Part shown: positions 13,391 to 14,662 of the stretch, piece by piece
Numbering within the stretch: position 1 is the first letter of the stretch
Layout: each line of letters begins with the position of its first letter
Position numbers and translations under genes: made by a program
Source of the DNA: Allosediminivita sp964397775
GTDB lineage: Bacteria; Pseudomonadota; Alphaproteobacteria; Rhodobacterales; Rhodobacteraceae
Assembly: GCA_964397775.1 (NCBI GenBank)
Contig: CAYNKL010000099.1
Coordinates: 1-14,662, forward strand
Length of the DNA: 14,662 bases
Direction of reading: 5' to 3'
The notes under the pieces: generated by a model
The model's input: only the letters and a program-made list of their open reading frames with translations
Databases searched by the model: none
Told to the model about the DNA's origin: nothing

Positions 13391-14152
13391 TCAGGCCGGC
13401 AGGATGTACATCTGGTTGTGGAACGCGGCTTTCGCGACGGCCTGGGCCGTCGTCTCGACGTTCAGCGTTTCCCTGGCAAGGCGCAGGTGCTTCTCCACTG
13501 TGGCCTGCGTGAGGCCCATGATCTGGGCGATATCCTGCATGGTCTTGCCGTCGCCGACCCATTCCAGCGCTTCGCGCTGCCGGGGGGTGAGGTTCTGGTG
13601 GGGCAGGGTGACCGGAAGGGTCAGGATCTTGAGGTGCACAATGTTGTTCAGCAGCAGGATGTCCTCACCGCTTTCCTGCCAGATCTGGTCCACACGGTCC
13701 TGCGTGAGGTCGGCACGGCCGACGAGCGCGATCGCGCCCTTGGAGCGGCTCGAGACGGATCGGAAGCTGATCGAATACCCTGCGTGAACCTTGTGGTTCA
13801 GGTTGAACTCCACGACCTTGCTTTCCTGCTCGGTCAGCTGCCCCTTGGAAATCCGATCGACCATCGCGCGCCAGCTGCAGTGGCCTTCGTTCTCGAGGGC
13901 CCACTTGACCATGGGCGCGTGCTTGTAGAGGCCACCTTCGACGAAGCCCTGACGATAGGTCTGTTCGTGGTTCGTAAGGACGATGAAATCGTTCGGATCG
14001 CCCAGCGAATTCGGTGTCCGGAACCGGGTAAAGCCGTACAGCAGGCGGTCGAACCCGTAGGTCGCCATGAGGCGGCAATGCATCTGCCACAGCTTCTCGA
14101 CGCTGTCGACCTGCGTCAGCTCGATCATTTCCGCGCGAAGTTCCGGCTTCAT
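13391..14152 (-). CDS. LuxR-family regulator with altered autoinducer-binding domain
   Basis: The 253-residue protein has an N-terminal autoinducer-binding-type domain (about 15-165) and a C-terminal LuxR/GerE HTH (188-245, with LTPRQREALEWVGDGKT and the recognition helix around TQATVEKHLRLA). Aligned without gaps to TraR around the pocket, Trp57 is replaced by Tyr66, Tyr61 by Phe70 and the AHL-contacting Asp70 by Ala79. Pro71, Trp85 and Gly113 are retained as Pro80, Trp94 and Gly125. It may therefore sense a non-AHL ligand, or none. No luxI-like gene is in the window, so it looks like a LuxR solo. GGAGG 7 bp before the ATG is a strong ribosome site located inside aroQ. Targets are unknown. 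Confidence 0.9.
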   Translation of the reverse strand: MKPELRAEMIELTQVDSVEKLWQMHCRLMATYGFDRLLYGFTRFRTPNSLGDPNDFIVLTNHEQTYRQGFVEGGLYKHAPMVKWALENEGHCSWRAMVDRISKGQLTEQESKVVEFNLNHKVHAGYSISFRSVSSRSKGAIALVGRADLTQDRVDQIWQESGEDILLLNNIVHLKILTLPVTLPHQNLTPRQREALEWVGDGKTMQDIAQIMGLTQATVEKHLRLARETLNVETTAQAVAKAAFHNQMYILPA

Positions 14153-14592
14153 GACTTTGCCTCCAGATGACCAATCAGCGCGTCGAGCGCGAGCGTGTAG
14201 CCGCGGGCGCCGAACCCGCAGATCTGTCCCAGTGCGACGGACGCGATGAAGCTCTTGTGACGAAAGCTCTCGCGCGCGTGGATATTGGAAAGGTGCAGTT
14301 CGATCACCGGGAGCTGCACCGACGAGATCGCGTCCATCAGCGCGACGGATGTGTGCGTGTAGGCGCCGGCGTTGAGAACGACACCGTCATGTGTGCCACG
14401 GGCGTCGTGCAGCGCGTCGACGAGTTGACCTTCGTGGTTGGACTGCAGGAAGGCGACTGAGACGCCGGAGCTTTCTGCGTGGCGGCGGCACATGTCTTCG
14501 ATATCGGCGAGCGTGGTGCTGCCATAGACCTCGGGCTGGCGGGTCCCGAGCAGGTTCAGGTTGGGGCCGTTGAGGACGAGTATCGAATGCAT
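14149..14592 (-). CDS. aroQ: 3-dehydroquinate dehydratase, type II
   Basis: AroQ removes water from 3-dehydroquinate to give 3-dehydroshikimate in the shikimate pathway. The 147-residue protein has the usual length for the dodecameric type II enzyme. Visible active-site residues are Arg18 and catalytic Tyr23 in the flexible lid (TRQPEVYG), Asn74 (LNAGAYTH), His100 (ELHLSNIHARE) and Arg111. The N-terminal LVLNGPNLNLLG is a family signature. Position 19 is Gln where many homologues have Glu. ATG 14592 is preceded by only a poor ribosome site (ACGGTAG). The stop overlaps the start of the luxR-type gene (ATGA), so both are on one minus-strand transcript. No neighbouring shikimate gene is visible. 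Confidence 0.96.
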   Translation of the reverse strand: MHSILVLNGPNLNLLGTRQPEVYGSTTLADIEDMCRRHAESSGVSVAFLQSNHEGQLVDALHDARGTHDGVVLNAGAYTHTSVALMDAISSVQLPVIELHLSNIHARESFRHKSFIASVALGQICGFGARGYTLALDALIGHLEAKS

Positions 14593-14662
14593 CTGCTACC
14601 GTGGAATTGGACGGAGTGAATATGGGCCTACGGGCGACCTGCAACGTCTTTGAAGAAGGCCA

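Noticed and set aside
13256..14170. Plus-strand open frame of about 304 codons opposite the luxR-type gene
   Set aside because: The minus-strand frame has full domain motifs and a strong ribosome site, so the plus frame is its shadow.
14617..14644. Minus-strand TTGCAG-N16-TATTCA as aroQ promoter
   Set aside because: Each hexamer matches the consensus at only three positions, which is no better than chance.
1..14662. CRISPR arrays, insertion sequences, tRNA or rRNA genes, phage attachment sites
   Set aside because: No regularly spaced repeats, transposase motifs, terminal inverted repeats of IS type or tRNA-like cloverleaf were found on either strand by eye.

Overview
This is a high-GC chromosomal segment from an alphaproteobacterium, most likely a member of the Rhodobacteraceae (Roseobacter/Rhodobacter group). 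The grounds are the strong G/C preference at third codon positions, the gene order phoR-pstSCAB-phoU-phoB, the long alphaproteobacterial forms of PstC and PstA, and the general similarity of all the proteins to that family. No mobile element, CRISPR array, tRNA or rRNA was seen. The window reads as stable core chromosome with one small accessory-looking unit at the right end.

Left block (1-3075, plus strand): the 3' end of guanylate kinase (gmk), a gamma-class carbonic anhydrase-like protein, a PLP-dependent trans-sulfuration enzyme and the sensor kinase phoR. Junctions are tight: ATGA overlap, 30 bp gap, TGATG overlap. This looks like one housekeeping transcript with phoR as its last gene.

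Phosphate block (3076-9590, plus strand): a 350-bp regulatory region carries a three-unit Pho box with exact 11-bp spacing (3317-3345). It is followed by pstS, two hairpins, and then the tightly packed pstC-pstA-pstB-phoU-phoB. PstS captures phosphate in the periplasm, PstC/PstA form the channel and PstB powers it. PhoU links transporter state to PhoR, and PhoR controls PhoB, which should bind the Pho box and amplify the operon. PhoR has no recognisable membrane segment, and it is outside the transcription unit that its own response regulator belongs to.

Middle block (9697-12924, plus strand): a HupE/UreJ-type membrane protein with a probable signal peptide, an EF-hand-like loop and membrane histidines, then rpsB (S2) with a structured ~120-nt leader, then tsf (EF-Ts). 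After tsf there is a terminator-like stem and then an unusual run of compact hairpins (12941-13160) with an exposed CTCCTCC motif. This is the best candidate here for an undescribed structured or small RNA.

Right block (minus strand, 14592 to ~13189): aroQ (type II 3-dehydroquinase) overlaps by 4 bp with a LuxR-type regulator. That regulator's autoinducer pocket lacks the aspartate that AHL receptors use. A classic U-tract terminator lies about 180 nt beyond its stop, in an AT-rich convergent intergenic region that also holds a TTAA-N7-TTAA dyad resembling a CtrA site. No AHL synthase gene is visible in the window.
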